Assembly (NCBI RefSeq): GCF_052060015.1
Contig: NZ_JBPODZ010000003.1
Span: 259,293-323,292 of the forward strand
DNA: 64,000 nt
From: Arhodomonas sp052060015
GTDB taxonomy: Bacteria > Pseudomonadota > Gammaproteobacteria > Nitrococcales > Nitrococcaceae
Direction of reading: 5' to 3'
Notes under the pieces: generated by a model
Database searches by the model: none
Seen by the model: only the letters and a program-made list of their open reading frames with translations
Told to the model about the DNA's origin: nothing
Shown here: in pieces, positions 62,133 through 64,000 of the stretch
Layout: every line of letters begins with the position of its first letter
How positions within the stretch are numbered: the first letter of the stretch is position 1
Made by a program: the position numbers and the translations under genes

Positions 62133-62175
62133 GGCGTCGTTCTCCGATTCTCTTTCATGAGTGAGTCAGTTGCAG

Positions 62176-63480
62176 TCATTCGGGCGACCAGGCGGGCTCC
62201 CGCACCTCGCCCCCCGAGCGCACCAGGTCGGCCTCGGCACGACCATGCACGGAGATGGTGGCGATGGTCGGCGTGCCGCCGTGGGAACGGGTATAGGCGA
62301 GCATCACCCCGTTGGGGGACAACGCGGGGCTTTCGTCGAGTGGCCCCTGGCTGAGCACGCTGGTGGCATCGGTCTCCAGATCCTTGATGGCAATGCGGAA
62401 TTCCCCGTTGCGCCTATGGACCATGGCCAGCAGTTTGCCGTCCGCGGAGATATCCGGTGAGGCGTTGTAGTCCCCCTCCCAGGTCAGGCGCTCCGCCTCG
62501 CCGCCGCGCACGGGCTTGCGGTAGATCTGGGGGCCGCCGCCGCGGTCGGAGGTGAACAGCACCGAGCGCCCGTCCGGGCTCCACACGGGTTCGGTATCGA
62601 TGGCCCAGTGCTCGGTGAGTCGTCGGGTCTCGCCACTACCCAGCTCGAGAATGTGGATGTCGGGATTGCCGTCCCGAGAGAGGGTCAGCGCGAGGCGATT
62701 GCCGTCCGGCGACCAAGCCGGTGCCCCATTGATGCCGCGGAAGCTCGCCACGCTACGCCGCTGCCCAGTTGCGACCTCCTGGACGAAGACCTCCGATCGA
62801 CGTCCCTCGAAGGAGACGTAGGCGATGCGCTCGCCGTCCGGTGCCCACGCCGGCGACATCAGCGGCTCCCGTGAGGTGAGTATGGTCTGCGCGCCGCCAC
62901 CGTCGGCATCCGCCACCATCAACCGGAACCGCCGCTGCTCGCCGGCGCCTTCGGCGCGGACGTATGCGATCCGTGTGTTGAAGGCGCCGGGCCGCCCCAC
63001 CAGGGCCTCGAAGATCTCGTTACTGATGGTGTGGGCGAGGCGTCGCATTTCGTCGCCCTCGGCAGTGTAGCGCTTGCCGATGATCCGCGAGCCGGTATAG
63101 ACGTCGATCAGCTCGAAGCGCACCGTGTATTGGGACCCCTCCCGGCCGATCCGGCCCACCACCAGGTTGTCCGCGCCCAGTGTCCGCCAGTTCTGGAGCT
63201 GCACCTCGTCACGACTCGAGGGGCGGGTCAGAAAGTCGGATTCAGGCATGGGGTCGAATAGCCCACTGCGTCGCAGGTCCTCGCCGATGATAGTGGCCAT
63301 GTCCTCGGGGGCGTCGTCCTCGCCGGCGAAGGGCACCACGGCAATGGGCAGGGCGCCAACGGCGCCGCCGGTGATATCCACCGTGATCTGCGCCGGCAAG
63401 GCCGGGGCGACAAGCAGGCCGAGGAGCAGGATCATCATCCGCTTCAGGCCCTGGAAGCGCGTTTCAATACGTGGCCGCAT
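62176..63480 (-). CDS. tolB: Tol-Pal system beta-propeller protein TolB
   Basis: Periplasmic protein, 434 aa, binding Pal and TolA. The signal peptide contains MMILLLGLLVAPALPAQ. The N-terminal domain is ITVDITGGAVGALPIAVVPFAG. The C-terminal six-bladed propeller shows the repeats ADSD-type MVADADGGGAQTI, SPAWAPDGERIAYVSFEG, PAWSPDGNRLALTLSRDGNPDIHI, EPVWSPDGRSVLFTSDRGGGPQIY, SPDISADGKLLAMVHRR and SPALSPNGVMLAYTRSHGG. The tolA end is 33 bp upstream. Confidence 0.97.
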   Translation of the reverse strand: MRPRIETRFQGLKRMMILLLGLLVAPALPAQITVDITGGAVGALPIAVVPFAGEDDAPEDMATIIGEDLRRSGLFDPMPESDFLTRPSSRDEVQLQNWRTLGADNLVVGRIGREGSQYTVRFELIDVYTGSRIIGKRYTAEGDEMRRLAHTISNEIFEALVGRPGAFNTRIAYVRAEGAGEQRRFRLMVADADGGGAQTILTSREPLMSPAWAPDGERIAYVSFEGRRSEVFVQEVATGQRRSVASFRGINGAPAWSPDGNRLALTLSRDGNPDIHILELGSGETRRLTEHWAIDTEPVWSPDGRSVLFTSDRGGGPQIYRKPVRGGEAERLTWEGDYNASPDISADGKLLAMVHRRNGEFRIAIKDLETDATSVLSQGPLDESPALSPNGVMLAYTRSHGGTPTIATISVHGRAEADLVRSGGEVREPAWSPE

Positions 63481-63513
63481 GTGCTCGGTTCTCCCCCTTC
63501 TTCGGTGGCCTGA

Positions 63514-64000
63514 TCAGGATCCCTCGGGCCGGAATCGCAGGTCGATGGGGCTGAGGCGCCTGGCCACCTCCTGATCCTCGGGCATGCGCAACTCCCCGGT
63601 CTTTTGCACGGCCCGTAACGCCGAGCGGTCGAAGGCTTGGTTGCCGCTGGACTCCACGATTTCCGGTTCGCCGCGGATCATGCCGTTGGGTGCCACCCGT
63701 ATACGGATAACGCAGGATAGCCCATCCGGGACAGTGGCGGGACGGATCCAATTGCGATTGATCTGGCTCTGCCATACGGAACGGAGGTTGGCCACCGCCC
63801 GCTCGGCGGTGCGGGCGAGGCGCTCTTCCTCCAGCTCCCGTTCCAGGGCCTCCCGCCGGGCCTGCTCCTCGGCCTGCCGTTTCTCCTCCTCGGCCCGGCG
63901 TTGTTCCTCGAGCTGGCGCTGTCGTTCCTCCTCGGCCTTGCGCTTTTCCTCGAGCTCGCGCTGGCGTTCGGCCTCTTCCTGGCGCTGGCGTTCGAGCTCA
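63514..64000 (-). CDS. tolA: TolA, partial (C-terminal part)
   Basis: The open frame runs off the window. The visible 5' side encodes the long Glu/Arg/Gln/Ala-rich helix of domain II (ELERQRQEEAERQRELEEKRKAEEERQRQLEEQRRAEEEK pattern, here in near-repeats), then the C-terminal TonB-like domain: VANLRSVWQSQINRNWIRPATVPDGLSCVIRIRVAPNGMIRGEPEIVESSGNQAFDRSALRAVQKTGELRMPED. The N-terminal membrane anchor lies outside. TolA spans the periplasm, linking TolQR to TolB-Pal. Confidence 0.95.
   Translation of the reverse strand, partial: ELERQRQEEAERQRELEEKRKAEEERQRQLEEQRRAEEEKRQAEEQARREALERELEEERLARTAERAVANLRSVWQSQINRNWIRPATVPDGLSCVIRIRVAPNGMIRGEPEIVESSGNQAFDRSALRAVQKTGELRMPEDQEVARRLSPIDLRFRPEGS

Overview
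The window is a G+C-rich bacterial chromosome segment. The gene order tolA-tolB-pal-cpoB followed by tRNA-Lys (right end) is typical of gammaproteobacteria. The gene content (PHA synthase, valine and acyl-CoA catabolism, ETF, many LIV-type transporters) would suit a heterotrophic, possibly halophilic, Chromatiales/Ectothiorhodospiraceae-like organism. That placement is inference; no rRNA or species marker is present.

Left core region (1-30.5 kb). Housekeeping and metabolic genes come first: partial folE, a nitroreductase, a six-hairpin glycosidase paired with a GT4 glycosyltransferase, an ornithine-cyclodeaminase-like enzyme and pgeF. A leftward operon for the CoA part of valine catabolism follows (mmsA, isobutyryl-CoA dehydrogenase, enoyl-CoA hydratase, 3-hydroxyisobutyryl-CoA hydrolase). 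A divergent SDR and a seven-gene operon come next; the latter joins a complete LIV-type ABC importer to two AMP-binding (acyl-CoA ligase family) proteins. Near-palindromes with an ACGTTTACGT core precede both transcription units and probably tie them into one regulon. etfBA would take electrons from the acyl-CoA dehydrogenase. Then come a leftward polar amino-acid ABC importer with a C45-type amidohydrolase and an RpiR regulator, a class I-type PHA synthase, and a cobalamin riboswitch whose expression platform sequesters the ribosome-binding site of an unrecognised 143-aa protein.

Integrated element (30,543-60,600). A 48-bp perfect direct repeat, which is the 3' part of tRNA-Lys, bounds a roughly 30-kb element. 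It carries a tyrosine integrase, a small HTH protein, a zinc-ribbon primase fragment, a replicative ATPase, an HTH regulator with its own operator-like inverted repeat, decayed IS21 and IS481 remnants, and a TrwA-TrwB-TrwC-like mobilisation module (RHH protein, coupling protein, MobF relaxase). No mating-pair-formation genes are present, so it looks like an integrative mobilisable element. Its cargo is a complete type 1-like BREX phage-defence operon: small HTH gene, brxA, brxB, brxC, an AlbA/Schlafen-domain ATPase, pglX, a GmrSD/BrxU-like DUF262-DUF1524 nuclease, pglZ and brxL. The target-recognition part of pglX is an AT-rich patch in a G+C-rich gene, suggesting exchange of specificity.

Right core region (60.5-64 kb). 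An intact tRNA-Lys is followed by the leftward Tol-Pal genes cpoB, pal, tolB and partial tolA.

The observations most worth a second look are the BREX/type IV cargo with its candidate regulator and operator, the pglX patch, the riboswitch-controlled orphan, the transporter/ligase operon with a ligase lacking its P-loop, and the repeated CTGTGAC arm-type sites at both ends of the element.
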